This document shows positions 8,741 to 18,136 of a stretch of 51,391 bases of DNA, one piece after another. Under the pieces are notes generated by a model, which was given only the letters and a program-made list of their open reading frames with translations, was not told where the DNA came from and did no database searches. Location of the stretch: contig CAMIWE010000007.1 in the NCBI GenBank assembly GCA_946402335.1, forward strand, positions 1 through 51,391. Direction: 5' to 3'. A program made the position numbers and the translations under genes. Every line of letters starts with the position of its first letter. Positions within the stretch are counted from its first letter, which is position 1. The DNA comes from an uncultured Lachnoclostridium sp. (lineage in GTDB: Bacteria > Bacillota > Clostridia > Lachnospirales > Lachnospiraceae).

Positions 8741-9298
8741 ATGATTCTGATTGTCGGACTCGGCAATCCCGGACGAAAGTATGCGGGAACGAGGCATAAC
8801 GTGGGATTTGACGCGGTTACGGCGCTGGCAGACGCGTTCGGGATCAATCTGACCGGAAACGAATTAAAGGGCGTATCCGGACGCGGCGTGATCGGCGGAA
8901 AGAGGGTACTGCTCGTACAGCCGCAGACCTTTATGAATAACAGCGGCGAATGCGTCCGCGCATTTATGGACTTTTACAAAATTCCGCCGGAAGACCTGCT
9001 GGTTTTATGCGACGACATTTCCCTGGAACCCGGCAAGCTTAGGCTTCGCACGAAGGGAAGCGCCGGCGGACATAACGGATTAAAGAGCATTATCGAACAC
9101 ATCGGAACAAGCGTATTCGCAAGACTTCGCATCGGTGTCGGCGAGAAACCCTTCGGGTGGGACCTTGCGGACCATGTGCTTGCACATTTTCCGAAGGAGC
9201 AGGAGCCGCTTATCCGCGAGGCACTGAAGACGATTACCGAAGAAGTTCCGCTGTATCTTGAGCAAGGCGCGGAAGCCGCCATGAACAAATACAACTGA
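8741..9298 (+). CDS. pth: Peptidyl-tRNA hydrolase
   Basis: Pth releases tRNA from stalled peptidyl-tRNA. At 185 residues it is family length. GLGNPGRKYAGTRHNVGF near the N-terminus carries Asn9 and the catalytic His19; FMNNSG, LVLCDDI and SAGGHNGLKSI are the other conserved blocks. I choose the ATG at 8741, with AAGGAG at 8724-8729; the in-frame ATG at 8558 lies inside metH and gives a non-homologous leader. It is followed by mfd and a PrsA-like gene, a common Firmicutes arrangement. Confidence 0.96.
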   Translation: MILIVGLGNPGRKYAGTRHNVGFDAVTALADAFGINLTGNELKGVSGRGVIGGKRVLLVQPQTFMNNSGECVRAFMDFYKIPPEDLLVLCDDISLEPGKLRLRTKGSAGGHNGLKSIIEHIGTSVFARLRIGVGEKPFGWDLADHVLAHFPKEQEPLIREALKTITEEVPLYLEQGAEAAMNKYN

Positions 9299-9309
9299 CC
9301 CCGAATCAT

Positions 9310-9326
9310 TTCCTCAAAATGAGGAA
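9310..9326 (+). other. Small perfect hairpin between pth and mfd
   Basis: TTCCTCA and TGAGGAA form a seven-base-pair stem with an AAA loop in the 46-base gap. There is no T-tract, so it is not a normal terminator. It may affect mRNA stability or mfd translation; this is inference. Confidence 0.5.
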
Positions 9327-9344
9327 TTCCATTGACGGAGTACT

Positions 9345-12300
9345 ATGAGAAAGACCTTTTTGGAACCGCTTGCGGAGGACCGCGAGTTCTGCGCGGCGCG
9401 GGAATTTTTAATGCGTAAAAAAGCCCCGGTACAAATATCGGGGTGCACTTCTGTGCAAAAAAGTCACTTCGTAAGCGCTTTGGGGCAGGATTATCCGTTC
9501 CGGCTGGTCATTACGGCGAGCGAAATCCGCGCGAAGGAAATGGCGGAGGATATCAGCCTTTATGACCGGAACGTCTGCGTATATCCGTCGAAGGACGTAA
9601 TCTTTTACAATGCCGACGTGCGCGGTAACGCCATCGTTAAGGAGCGGATGAGCGTGATCAAAAAGCTCGCGGAAGGCGAGCCGTGCACCGTCATCACAAG
9701 CGTGCAGGGACTTCTGGACCGTCTGCTGCCGCTTGAGGAGATCCGAAGTGCCGTGATCCGCATTAACATGGACAGCGTGCTTCCGCTTTCAGAACTTACG
9801 GAGCAGCTGGTCGTACTCGGCTATCAGAAGCAGGCACAGGTGGAGAATCCGGGCGAATTTGCCGTTAGAGGCGGCATCGTCGACGTCTTTCCGCTGAGCG
9901 AGGAGACGCCGTACCGTATCGAGTACTGGGGAGACGATATCGATTCCATCCGCAGTTTCGATGTTTCGAGCCAGCGTTCCATCGACAAAGCGGACGAACT
10001 GGTCATTTACCCGGCCATGGAATACATATTCCGGGACGATGAGATTGAGGCCGGCCTTCGAAAGATCACGAAGGAAGCCGAGACGGTCGGAAAGAAATAC
10101 TATGATGAGATGAAAACCGAGGAATCGGCGCGGATCAGGCGTACGGTTGAGGAATTCCGCGATAACGTACGCTTCTTGAAAAATGCGACCAACCTGGATG
10201 CCTATATAACGTATTTCCGCAAGGAAACGGTAAGCTTTCTGTCGTATTTTCCGGAGGATACGACGCTTTTTGTCATGGACGAACCGAGCCGTATCGAGCA
10301 GGGTGCGCAGGCCAGCACGACGGAGTTCGCGGAAAGCATGCAGGGGCGCCTTGAGAAGGGCTATATCCTTCCGGGACAGACCGATGCCATCTTCGCATAC
10401 GGAAAGATTCTCGCGCAGTTTACGAAGCGACGGACGGTTTTGCTGACGACGCTTGCGGGCGTTCCTTCGGACTGGAAGAAGGAGGCGAGCTTTGACGTAT
10501 TTGCCCGTCCGGTCGTTTCCTATAACCAGCATTTTGAAACGCTTGTGCACGACCTGACGAACTACCGGAAGAACGGCTACCGTGTACTGATCGTGTGCGG
10601 TTCGCATACGCGTGCGGCCAGAATGGCGGAAAATCTGCGCGAATACGAACTTAGCGCGTTCTTCAGCGAGGACGAGGAGCGGGTTGTCGGACCGAAAGAG
10701 GTCATGGTTATATACGGAAACCTGCATCAGGGCTTTGAATATCCGCAGATTAAGTTCGTTGTAATTGATGAAAGCGACATCTTCGGACGCGAGCGGAAGA
10801 AAAAGGCGAAGAAAAGCCCCTATTCCGGCGCGCGTGTCAATGCTCTCAGCGAGCTGACGAACGGCGACTATGTGGTGCATGAGAATCACGGAATCGCCGT
10901 CTACAAAGGAATTGAACAGATTACGACCAACAAGGTCGTGAAGGACTATATCAAACTGGAATACGGGGACGGCGGCGTTTTGTACGTTCCGGCGACCGGA
11001 CTCGACGTAATCCAGAAATACGCGGACTCCGATGCCGCGAAGAAGCCGAAGCTGAACAAATTAAACGGCACGGAGTGGAAGACGACCAAGACCCGCGTTT
11101 CCCATGCGGTAAAGGATATCGCGCAGGATCTGATCAAGCTTTACGCAATCCGCCAGGAGCGCCCGGGACATGCGTACGGCGCGGATACGGTATGGCAGAA
11201 GGAATTTGAGGAGTTGTTCCCGTACGAAGAGACGGAGGACCAGCTCCATGCAATCGAAGATACGAAGCGGGACATGGAAAGCACGAAGATCATGGACCGT
11301 CTGATCTGCGGCGATGTCGGGTTCGGAAAGACCGAGATCGCGATTCGTGCCGCCTTCAAGGCCGTTTCGGACGGAAAGCAGGTTGCCGTTTTAGTACCGA
11401 CGACAATCCTTGCCCAGCAGCATTACAACACATTTTCCATGAGGCTTCGGGACTTCCCGTTCACGGTGGAGCTGCTCAGCCGGTTCCGCACGCCGGCCGA
11501 TTCGAAGAAGGTCATCGAAAAGGTCCGCACGGGCCGCGTGGACATTCTGATCGGAACGCACCGGATCTTAAGCAAAGACGTGGAATTCAAAAACCTCGGA
11601 CTGCTGATCGTCGATGAGGAGCAGCGGTTCGGCGTGACCCATAAAGAAAAGATCAAGCAGATGCGCAAGGACGTTGACGCGCTGACGCTGACGGCGACAC
11701 CGATCCCGCGGACGCTCCATATGAGCCTGATCGGAATCCGCGACATGAGCGTTTTGGAGGAGGCGCCGAGAGACCGGCTTCCGATCCAGACATTTGTCTT
11801 AGAGCGGAACGAGGAAATGATCCGCGAGGCAATCAACCGCGAACTGAACCGCGGCGGACAGGTATACTATGTCGTGCCGAGGATTAACGGAATCGAAGAA
11901 ATCGCGGGAAAGCTGCAGGAACTCTGCCCCGGCGCAAACGTTTCCTTTGCCCACGGGCAGATGAGCGAGCGCATGCTCGAGGATGTCATGTTCGAGTTCA
12001 TCAACGGCGACATTGACGTTCTGGTTTCGACGACGATCATCGAGACCGGTATGGATATCAGCAACGTCAATACGATCATCATCGATGACGCGGACCGTTT
12101 CGGTCTGTCCCAGTTATACCAGCTGCGGGGCCGTGTCGGGCGTTCGAGCCGGACGGCGTACGCCTTTATCCTGTACCGGAAGGGAAAGATGCTTTCGGAA
12201 GTTGCGGAGAAGCGTCTTGCCGCGATCCGCGAATATTCCGACCTCGGTTCCGGAATCAAAATTTCCATGCGGGACCTGGAAATCCGCGGTGCCGGAGACC

Positions 12301-12893
12301 TTCTGGGAGCGGCCCAGAGCGGACATATGGAAGCGGTCGGATACGATTTGTATTGCAAAATGCTCAAAGAAGCGGTACGCTCTATGAAGGGGGAAGAAGT
12401 CGAGGAGGAAACCTTCGAGACGATGGTCGATGCCGATCTGGACGCTTACATTCCGTCCACCTACATCCGCAACGAAATGCAGAAGTTAGATATGTATAAG
12501 CGGATTGCGTGCATTGAGAATGATGACGATTTAAGCGATATGGCGGAGGAAATGTGCGACCGGTTCGGTGATATGCCGGATTGCGTGAATCTCTTATTGT
12601 ATGTGGCACTGTTAAAATCGTCCGCACACCGCTGCTACGCGGAAAAGGTGACGCTTCGGAAGGGATTTCTTGTCCTTTCAATGTACAAGAAGGCGAAGAT
12701 CCGGATTGAGAAGATTCCGGAATTTTTGAAAGCCTACGGCCGGAAGATCGCCATGACGCCGGGAGCCTGCCCGTCCTTTACCTATACGGTTTCCGGGGAG
12801 CGGACCGATTCCGTCGGAACGATCAAAGAATGTATTTCGGTACTCGACACGATGAAACGGATCCTGATTGATGAGAACGGAGGAAACGCATGA
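9345..12893 (+). CDS. mfd: Transcription-repair coupling factor
   Basis: Mfd is a DNA translocase that removes RNA polymerase stalled at lesions and recruits UvrA. The 1182 residues match the family. A UvrB-like N-terminus includes NPGEFAVRGGIVDVFP (168-183). The RNA-polymerase-interacting CarD-like domain starts near 500 (GDYVVHENHGIAVYKG). The helicase core has Walker A GDVGFGKT (656-663, Lys662) and DEEQ (757-760). The TRG region (RGRVGRSSR) and a C-terminal TRCF domain follow. It overlaps the next gene by four bases (ATGA), indicating translational coupling. Two small hairpins lie inside the early coding region (9424-9457). Confidence 0.97.
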   Translation: MRKTFLEPLAEDREFCAAREFLMRKKAPVQISGCTSVQKSHFVSALGQDYPFRLVITASEIRAKEMAEDISLYDRNVCVYPSKDVIFYNADVRGNAIVKERMSVIKKLAEGEPCTVITSVQGLLDRLLPLEEIRSAVIRINMDSVLPLSELTEQLVVLGYQKQAQVENPGEFAVRGGIVDVFPLSEETPYRIEYWGDDIDSIRSFDVSSQRSIDKADELVIYPAMEYIFRDDEIEAGLRKITKEAETVGKKYYDEMKTEESARIRRTVEEFRDNVRFLKNATNLDAYITYFRKETVSFLSYFPEDTTLFVMDEPSRIEQGAQASTTEFAESMQGRLEKGYILPGQTDAIFAYGKILAQFTKRRTVLLTTLAGVPSDWKKEASFDVFARPVVSYNQHFETLVHDLTNYRKNGYRVLIVCGSHTRAARMAENLREYELSAFFSEDEERVVGPKEVMVIYGNLHQGFEYPQIKFVVIDESDIFGRERKKKAKKSPYSGARVNALSELTNGDYVVHENHGIAVYKGIEQITTNKVVKDYIKLEYGDGGVLYVPATGLDVIQKYADSDAAKKPKLNKLNGTEWKTTKTRVSHAVKDIAQDLIKLYAIRQERPGHAYGADTVWQKEFEELFPYEETEDQLHAIEDTKRDMESTKIMDRLICGDVGFGKTEIAIRAAFKAVSDGKQVAVLVPTTILAQQHYNTFSMRLRDFPFTVELLSRFRTPADSKKVIEKVRTGRVDILIGTHRILSKDVEFKNLGLLIVDEEQRFGVTHKEKIKQMRKDVDALTLTATPIPRTLHMSLIGIRDMSVLEEAPRDRLPIQTFVLERNEEMIREAINRELNRGGQVYYVVPRINGIEEIAGKLQELCPGANVSFAHGQMSERMLEDVMFEFINGDIDVLVSTTIIETGMDISNVNTIIIDDADRFGLSQLYQLRGRVGRSSRTAYAFILYRKGKMLSEVAEKRLAAIREYSDLGSGIKISMRDLEIRGAGDLLGAAQSGHMEAVGYDLYCKMLKEAVRSMKGEEVEEETFETMVDADLDAYIPSTYIRNEMQKLDMYKRIACIENDDDLSDMAEEMCDRFGDMPDCVNLLLYVALLKSSAHRCYAEKVTLRKGFLVLSMYKKAKIRIEKIPEFLKAYGRKIAMTPGACPSFTYTVSGERTDSVGTIKECISVLDTMKRILIDENGGNA

Positions 12894-13888
12894 GAAGAAT
12901 TCGGAAAATACTCGCGTTAATGATGATAGGCGTGTTCCTTACGGGAACGCTTACGGCCTGTAAGAAGAACCGCGGCGGAGATAAAAAGTTTCCGTCAAGC
13001 CAGGGATTCACGAAGGATGTGCTGATGCGCATCGACGGAACCGAAGTCAGCTATGCGGAAGCCAATATATATCTGTTAAGCATGCGGGAAGAGGTGGAAA
13101 CGCTTTACGGCGAAGGAATCTGGGATTTCCGCTTCACAAGAGACGGACGTACCTACTCCGAGCTGATGAAAGACGAACTGCTTGAGAAGATTATTTACAT
13201 TAAGCTGGTCGGAAAGATGGCCGACGAGTTCGGAATTGCCCTCGGGGCCGATGACGTTTTAGACGTAAACGATTACACCCATGATTTCTTAAACGGCATT
13301 ACGGAGGAAACCGCAAAGCGTTACGGAATCACCGAAGAGCTCGTACGTTCCATTTATACGGATAATGTTTTAGCGAAGAAGGTTTACGAAGCGGTTACGC
13401 TGAACGTTAAGGCGAAACCGGATGAGAATGAAACAAAAAGAGCCGATTTTTACTATCTGTTCAAAAAGAAGATCTATATCGACAACGAAGGAAACCCGGT
13501 ACAGATTTCCGGTGAAGGCTTACGGGAACTCCGGGAGGACATGCAGATTCTGCTCGGGCAGGCAACCACGACCGAGGATTTCATGAAATTTGCCAAATCC
13601 AAGACCGATGCGCCGAGCGTTGAGATGACGATCGGGCCGGATTCCTTTGACCGTGAGATTACGGACCGTTTGTTCCAGCTGAAGGAAGGCCAGGTCAGCC
13701 AGGTTGTGGAAACGAATGACGGATTCTACATCTTCTGCTGCAAGAACAGAGTGAATGCCGCGGAAACGCAGCGCGCCGAGGAAGAGGCATACGCCCAGAT
13801 CTGTAAAGAATACTTCAAGGAGCTTTATGAGGAATGGCGCAGCAAATCCCGCGTCGAGGTCAATGAAGCCCTTTGGGAAGCTATGTAG
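12890..13888 (+). CDS. PrsA-like foldase lipoprotein (parvulin-type PPIase)
   Basis: This 332-residue membrane-attached lipoprotein likely helps fold exported proteins. The signal peptide ends at lipobox LTAC, about residues 21-24. A helical SurA/PrsA-like N-terminal region (~45-180) precedes a degenerate rotamase region around 215-290; LFQLKEGQVSQVVETNDGFY resembles the C-terminal half of a PpiC domain. The ribosome site is GGAGG before the ATG, and the start overlaps the mfd stop. Whether isomerase activity is retained is unclear, because the N-terminal half of the rotamase fold is poorly conserved. Confidence 0.8.
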   Translation: MRRIRKILALMMIGVFLTGTLTACKKNRGGDKKFPSSQGFTKDVLMRIDGTEVSYAEANIYLLSMREEVETLYGEGIWDFRFTRDGRTYSELMKDELLEKIIYIKLVGKMADEFGIALGADDVLDVNDYTHDFLNGITEETAKRYGITEELVRSIYTDNVLAKKVYEAVTLNVKAKPDENETKRADFYYLFKKKIYIDNEGNPVQISGEGLRELREDMQILLGQATTTEDFMKFAKSKTDAPSVEMTIGPDSFDREITDRLFQLKEGQVSQVVETNDGFYIFCCKNRVNAAETQRAEEEAYAQICKEYFKELYEEWRSKSRVEVNEALWEAM

Positions 13889-13890
13889 GA

Positions 13891-14301
13891 TTACTTTTTA
13901 AGCTTATCGTAAACGACGGTAAAGATAATGTGAAAGATCATAAAGAGAACGGCGAAAACAGCGCTGATCCCGAAAGCGGGAATCGCCATGCGGGGCTGCG
14001 CGTTGGCTGTTCCGAAATGAATAAACTGGAAATAAATACACTCGATCAGAAATCCACCGAGAAGGATGTAGAGGAAGTTCAGAAGAACGAATCCTTTCCC
14101 TGACCGGTGGATTTTTCTTGTCAGGCACAGAAGACCCGCACCGATTGACAGGATCCCGGGGATGGTCAGCAGCATATGCGTCGCATAGGGCATTTCCTCG
14201 GCATTCGCCTGGCCGGAGTCAAGGATTCCGAGAAGGATCAGCAGGACGCCTAAAGCGGACAGGAGTCCGCAAAACAGAAAGGAAAGAATTCGTTTACTCA
14301 T
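13891..14301 (-). CDS. Small four-helix membrane protein
   Basis: The 136-residue protein has four hydrophobic segments at about residues 5-25, 42-60, 70-90 and 107-130, and a basic C-terminus (YDKLKK). I recognise no named family. It converges on the PrsA-like gene with only two bases between stop codons and no visible terminator, so antisense read-through is possible. It lies 21 bases downstream of the LtaS-like gene on the same strand and is probably co-transcribed with it. CGAGGT about 11 bases upstream serves as its ribosome site. Confidence 0.7.
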   Translation of the reverse strand: MSKRILSFLFCGLLSALGVLLILLGILDSGQANAEEMPYATHMLLTIPGILSIGAGLLCLTRKIHRSGKGFVLLNFLYILLGGFLIECIYFQFIHFGTANAQPRMAIPAFGISAVFAVLFMIFHIIFTVVYDKLKK

Positions 14302-14322
14302 GGAATGGATTTACCTCGTTTA

Positions 14323-16530
14323 TTAATTGATGACCGGTCTGTGAAACGGATAATCTTCCGATTCGGACAGCAGTTCGCCGTCATTATATATTCCCACACT
14401 GAGAATATCGCCGTCCTCTAATGTAATCCCCGGAAGGAACAGTTCGTTCTCGGTAACATAAATCGTCTCTTTATACCGTGTTCCGTTAATATAGACGGAA
14501 GCATACGGCGAGAAACGGGTGCCGTATACGGTCAGGTAGCAGGTGTCATCAGAAGCATATACGGTATGCGTGTCCGTGATCGTCGGCTTGTGGAAACCGA
14601 AGCGTAATTCCGTCGGTTTATACGGATTCACGCCTTCCCAGCAGTACTGTTCCCCGTACAGCATGTCATACGAAAGAACCTGCAACTCGGAAAGGTATGT
14701 GTCGGAAACCGGGGCCTCGTCATGCAGATGCGCCTGGTGGAGTCTTGTTAAGTAGCCCTCGTGAAGCCCGATCCGCTCCTGCACATAGGCGGCAAGCTGA
14801 TAAGCATAAAGGTCCTTGTGCACGGTTTCCATCGGGTAGTTGGACCAGATCACGTATTCCGTCTGCAGAAGGCTTCCGAATTTCAGGCTGTCTTCTTCAA
14901 AATCAAAGCCCGGAAGGTGGTCGCCGTAAAGGACCAGGACCGTTTTCTCCTTCCGTTCGGCGAGGTAGCTTAACAGACTTCCGACAAATGCATCCATCTC
15001 GTTCAGCTGCGAAGTATAATAGCGAAGCCCGTAGATCGTGGAATCGTCAAAGGCCGCCGTGAGCCGGTTCAGGGTTACGGTGTTCTCCAAAATCTCTTCG
15101 TCGGGGTATTTGCCGTGGCCCTGTACGGATACGGCAAATACGAAGTCCGGTCCGGGCGTGGAATCAAGAGCGGTAACGATTTCCGGGTAAAGAACCTTGT
15201 CCTTAGCCCAGTTCAGGGCGTTCCGCTCCACGCCGGTCATGGTTTCGATGGGATCAAAATCGTCAAAGCCGAGATTGGAAAATACGACGTCCCGGCCGTA
15301 GAAGGATGCGGTATTGTTGTGAATCGCATGGCAGGCATAGCCGTGATTCTTCAGGTTATAGGCAAGACTTTCGGTCGTGGTGGTCTGCAGAATGGTGCGG
15401 TACGGGTATTCGCCGGTACCGAAATCGGCCATATTCATGCCGGTCAGCACTTCAAATTCCGTATTGGCCGTACCTGCACTGATGCTCGGAACGGTCAGGT
15501 AGCCGGAAGAATAATGGTTAAACAGGCGCGTGAAATTCGGAATCGGATCGGTCTCGAAGCGGATACCGTCTATGCGCTTCGGGTCAAAGAAAGATTCCAA
15601 CTGGATCACGATGACGTTCGGAAGGGAATCGTCCACTTTGTCGGGCTCCTTGGAGGGAGTCGGCGTGGAGGACGGGAGCTTATCGATAACCTGGTTTACA
15701 CGTCCCTTGGAGTAATCGCTCGGCTTCTTAATTCCCTTGTCCACGATACTGAACGTGAAGCAGTAGGGAAGGCCGTAGTCCTGATACGCGTTGGCGAGGT
15801 TCGGGAAGGTTCTTTCCAGAATACCCACGCGGACGGAACCGGAAATCAGCATGATGTGAAGTCCGATCAGCGCGGCGCAGAGCGGGATGGAGGTTTTAAA
15901 CGGAACCGGTTTCGCGGTTTTCGGGGATTTGATTGCTGAGAAAACAATCACGAATATGCCGAATATAATCGCGACAACGACCATAATGATCTGCGGCACG
16001 GTGAAATAATGGACGACGACATTGAGCGCATCGTCAATCATCTTGAAGTCGTTGGCATTGAACGGCGTAACCCGGTTATGCAGGACGATAAAGTCCACAA
16101 CGCCGACCGTAAGCCAGACAACGGCTGCCATAATAAAGGCAAATACACGCTTCCGGAACAGGATCGCCGGAATAAAGAGGATCGAAACGATCAGCATATT
16201 TGCCAGAAAGACAAGCGGATGACGGATGACGTGTAAAAGCTGCGGAAGTGATTTGTAATGGGAAAATGCTTCCACAACGTAGGTCGTCAGAAAAGAAAAC
16301 AAATAAATCTGAACCAGCCGGTAGCAAAGCGGCGGTTTCGAGAAAAGGGTATGCAAAGGATGCTTCTTCGGCTTAACGGGCGCTTCGGCTTGCGCATCTT
16401 CACAGACAGTCTCTTCGGAATTCGCCTTTTCACTGGCGGATTCTTCCAAAACGGCTCCGGAAACGTCGGACACTTCGGAAACGACCGGTTCATCCGGTAT
16501 GCTATTCGGTTTTTTCTTCTTATTTTTCAT
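14323..16530 (-). CDS. LtaS-like membrane sulfatase / phosphoglycerol transferase
   Basis: The 735-residue membrane enzyme belongs to the alkaline-phosphatase superfamily branch that polymerises glycerol phosphate onto lipid or glycan. Residues 1-58 are an acidic, Glu/Ser-rich cytoplasmic tail. Five hydrophobic segments lie at about 70-90, 103-124, 129-151, 176-200 and 213-231. The outer catalytic domain begins near 303, with metal-binding Glu312 in QLESFFD, the predicted nucleophile Thr354 in SAGTANTEFE, and the YGDHLPG metal site. A roughly 90-residue beta-rich C-terminal extension (about 645-735) goes beyond typical LtaS. GGGGAG ten bases upstream supports the start. The substrate could be lipoteichoic acid or another phosphoglycerol-decorated glycan. 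Confidence 0.87.
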   Translation of the reverse strand: MKNKKKKPNSIPDEPVVSEVSDVSGAVLEESASEKANSEETVCEDAQAEAPVKPKKHPLHTLFSKPPLCYRLVQIYLFSFLTTYVVEAFSHYKSLPQLLHVIRHPLVFLANMLIVSILFIPAILFRKRVFAFIMAAVVWLTVGVVDFIVLHNRVTPFNANDFKMIDDALNVVVHYFTVPQIIMVVVAIIFGIFVIVFSAIKSPKTAKPVPFKTSIPLCAALIGLHIMLISGSVRVGILERTFPNLANAYQDYGLPYCFTFSIVDKGIKKPSDYSKGRVNQVIDKLPSSTPTPSKEPDKVDDSLPNVIVIQLESFFDPKRIDGIRFETDPIPNFTRLFNHYSSGYLTVPSISAGTANTEFEVLTGMNMADFGTGEYPYRTILQTTTTESLAYNLKNHGYACHAIHNNTASFYGRDVVFSNLGFDDFDPIETMTGVERNALNWAKDKVLYPEIVTALDSTPGPDFVFAVSVQGHGKYPDEEILENTVTLNRLTAAFDDSTIYGLRYYTSQLNEMDAFVGSLLSYLAERKEKTVLVLYGDHLPGFDFEEDSLKFGSLLQTEYVIWSNYPMETVHKDLYAYQLAAYVQERIGLHEGYLTRLHQAHLHDEAPVSDTYLSELQVLSYDMLYGEQYCWEGVNPYKPTELRFGFHKPTITDTHTVYASDDTCYLTVYGTRFSPYASVYINGTRYKETIYVTENELFLPGITLEDGDILSVGIYNDGELLSESEDYPFHRPVIN

Positions 16531-16610
16531 TCATTCAAACTCCCCGGCACATACAAAACATTAATAGGAACGATTCATTCAACATGTAAACCCAATAGAC
16601 TTAATACTAA

Positions 16611-16639
16611 AATATAGCACATTTTACATAAAAAAGCAA
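16611..16639 (-). promoter_or_regulatory. Predicted sigma-A promoter for LtaS-like gene
   Basis: Read on the minus strand, TTGCTT (16634-16639) and TATATT (16611-16616) are separated by 17 bases, about 80 bases before the start codon, in an AT-rich stretch. Confidence 0.55.
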
Positions 16640-16680
16640 ATCATCGCGTCATAAGTAACGGGGGAGAACGGTCGGAACAA

Positions 16681-16728
16681 GAAAAAAGCGGCCTTCCGTC
16701 GGATGGGGAATCCGGCTTAGGAGGCCGC
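16681..16728 (-). terminator. Terminator overlapping the MATE stop codon
   Basis: On the minus strand GCGGCCT (16722-16728) pairs with AGGCCGC (16688-16694), followed by TTTTTTC. The 5' arm is inside the last codons of the MATE gene, so the stop codon lies within the hairpin. Confidence 0.7.
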
Positions 16729-18069
16729 CAGGCGTTTCTTTCGTGCCCAGAGGAAATAGACTGCAAGGTGTGCGGCAAATGTGACCGACCAGCTGATCGG
16801 GTAGGAAACGAACAGCATGGAAAGCGTATGGTGCGCACGAAAATAGGTGAAGATCCATACGACACGGAATCCGCAGACGCCGGCCAGGGACACGAACATC
16901 GGAACAAGCGAGAAGCCCATTCCGCGGAGGGACCCGACGGCGACATCCATGGTCCCGCAAAGGAAATACAAGGTGTTGATCATGAAAATACGTGTAATTC
17001 CGTAGGAAATCGCATCCGCGCCGGAAATATACAGATTGAGAAGCGGAACCCGCAGCAGAACAACCAAGTTTCCGAGTACTCCGCCGACCAGGGTCACGTA
17101 GAGAAGGCCCCAGAACAGTGTTTTGCGGACGCGGTCGAATTTGCCGGCGCCGTAATTCTGACCGGTGAAGCTCAAGACCGTATGGTGGAACGCGTTCATG
17201 GATACGTAAACGAAGCCCTCGAGATTGGCGGCGGCAGCGCTTCCCGATATTGCAGCGTCGCCGAAGGAATTGACGGAGGACTGGATCAGCACGTTGGAAG
17301 CGGAGAAGATACAGCCCTGAATTCCTGCCGGAATACCGATCTGGGCGATGCCCTTCAGTTTGGAAGCCGTAATCTTAAGCTTCGAGGGGATCAGACGGCA
17401 GCAGTGTTCCGAATGGTATAAATTGTTCAGTATAAGGATTGCCGACAGTCCCTGGGAGATTACGGTTGCCCAGGCAACGCCGTCCACGCCCCGCTTTAAG
17501 ACGATGACGAAGAAAAGGTTCATGAGGACATTGACAATACCGGAAACCGTCAGATAGTAAAGCGGGCGTCTGGTATCGCCGATCGCACGAAGAATCGCGC
17601 TGCCGAAGTTATAAAGCATCATAATCGGCATACCGAGGAAATAGATTCGAAGGTATAAGGCGGCCTGATCGATAACGCCCTCGGGAGAGCCCATCAGGGC
17701 AAGCATCGGTTTTGCGAAGAGCACGCCGACAAATGCAAGGAGAAAGCCGCATACAACGCTGATCAGAATCGAGGTGTGGACGGTTTCGGAAGCGTCTTCC
17801 TCACGCCCGGAGCCGACATAACGCGCGGTCAGGACGTTCGTGCCGACCGAAAGACCCATAAACAGGTTGACGATCAGGTTGATGAGGGCGCTCGTGGAAC
17901 CGACGGCGCCAACCGCGGTATCATTGACAAACTGGCCCACGACAACAAGATCCACCGCGTTGAACATAAGCTGCAACAGGCTGGACAGGATCAGCGGAAC
18001 GGCAAACAGGATCATCTTCTTCGGAAGGGATCCGCTGCACATATCGATTGTATGGGATTCTTTCAGCAT
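16717..18069 (-). CDS. MATE family multidrug efflux transporter
   Basis: A 450-residue inner-membrane antiporter with twelve predicted helices in two related halves, a normal MATE length. MatE-type features include the N-terminal segment KKMILFAVPLILSSLLQLMF, the VGQFVNDTAVGAVGST loop, and the second-half GIPAGIQGCIFSASN. MATE proteins export cationic drugs or metabolites using Na+ or H+ gradients; the substrate cannot be deduced. AGGAAA lies about ten bases before the ATG. It diverges from a small membrane-anchored gene with 67 bases between start codons. Confidence 0.92.
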   Translation of the reverse strand: MLKESHTIDMCSGSLPKKMILFAVPLILSSLLQLMFNAVDLVVVGQFVNDTAVGAVGSTSALINLIVNLFMGLSVGTNVLTARYVGSGREEDASETVHTSILISVVCGFLLAFVGVLFAKPMLALMGSPEGVIDQAALYLRIYFLGMPIMMLYNFGSAILRAIGDTRRPLYYLTVSGIVNVLMNLFFVIVLKRGVDGVAWATVISQGLSAILILNNLYHSEHCCRLIPSKLKITASKLKGIAQIGIPAGIQGCIFSASNVLIQSSVNSFGDAAISGSAAAANLEGFVYVSMNAFHHTVLSFTGQNYGAGKFDRVRKTLFWGLLYVTLVGGVLGNLVVLLRVPLLNLYISGADAISYGITRIFMINTLYFLCGTMDVAVGSLRGMGFSLVPMFVSLAGVCGFRVVWIFTYFRAHHTLSMLFVSYPISWSVTFAAHLAVYFLWARKKRLAAS

Positions 18070-18073
18070 ATCA

Positions 18074-18102
18074 TTGCTTTCCTGAAGGTTTTCGTATAAA
18101 AT
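18074..18102 (+). promoter_or_regulatory. Predicted promoter for 18137 gene
   Basis: TTGCTT (18074-18079), a 17-base spacer, and TAAAAT (18097-18102). The implied transcript start near 18109 lies after the ATG at 18104, supporting the ATG at 18137 as the true start. Confidence 0.55.
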
Positions 18103-18136
18103 AATGATGTTATATCACTTTTTAAGGAAGAATGCA

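Noticed and set aside
9789-10889. 366-residue minus-strand frame inside mfd
   Set aside because: Mfd is intact and colinear here; the antisense frame has no start signals.
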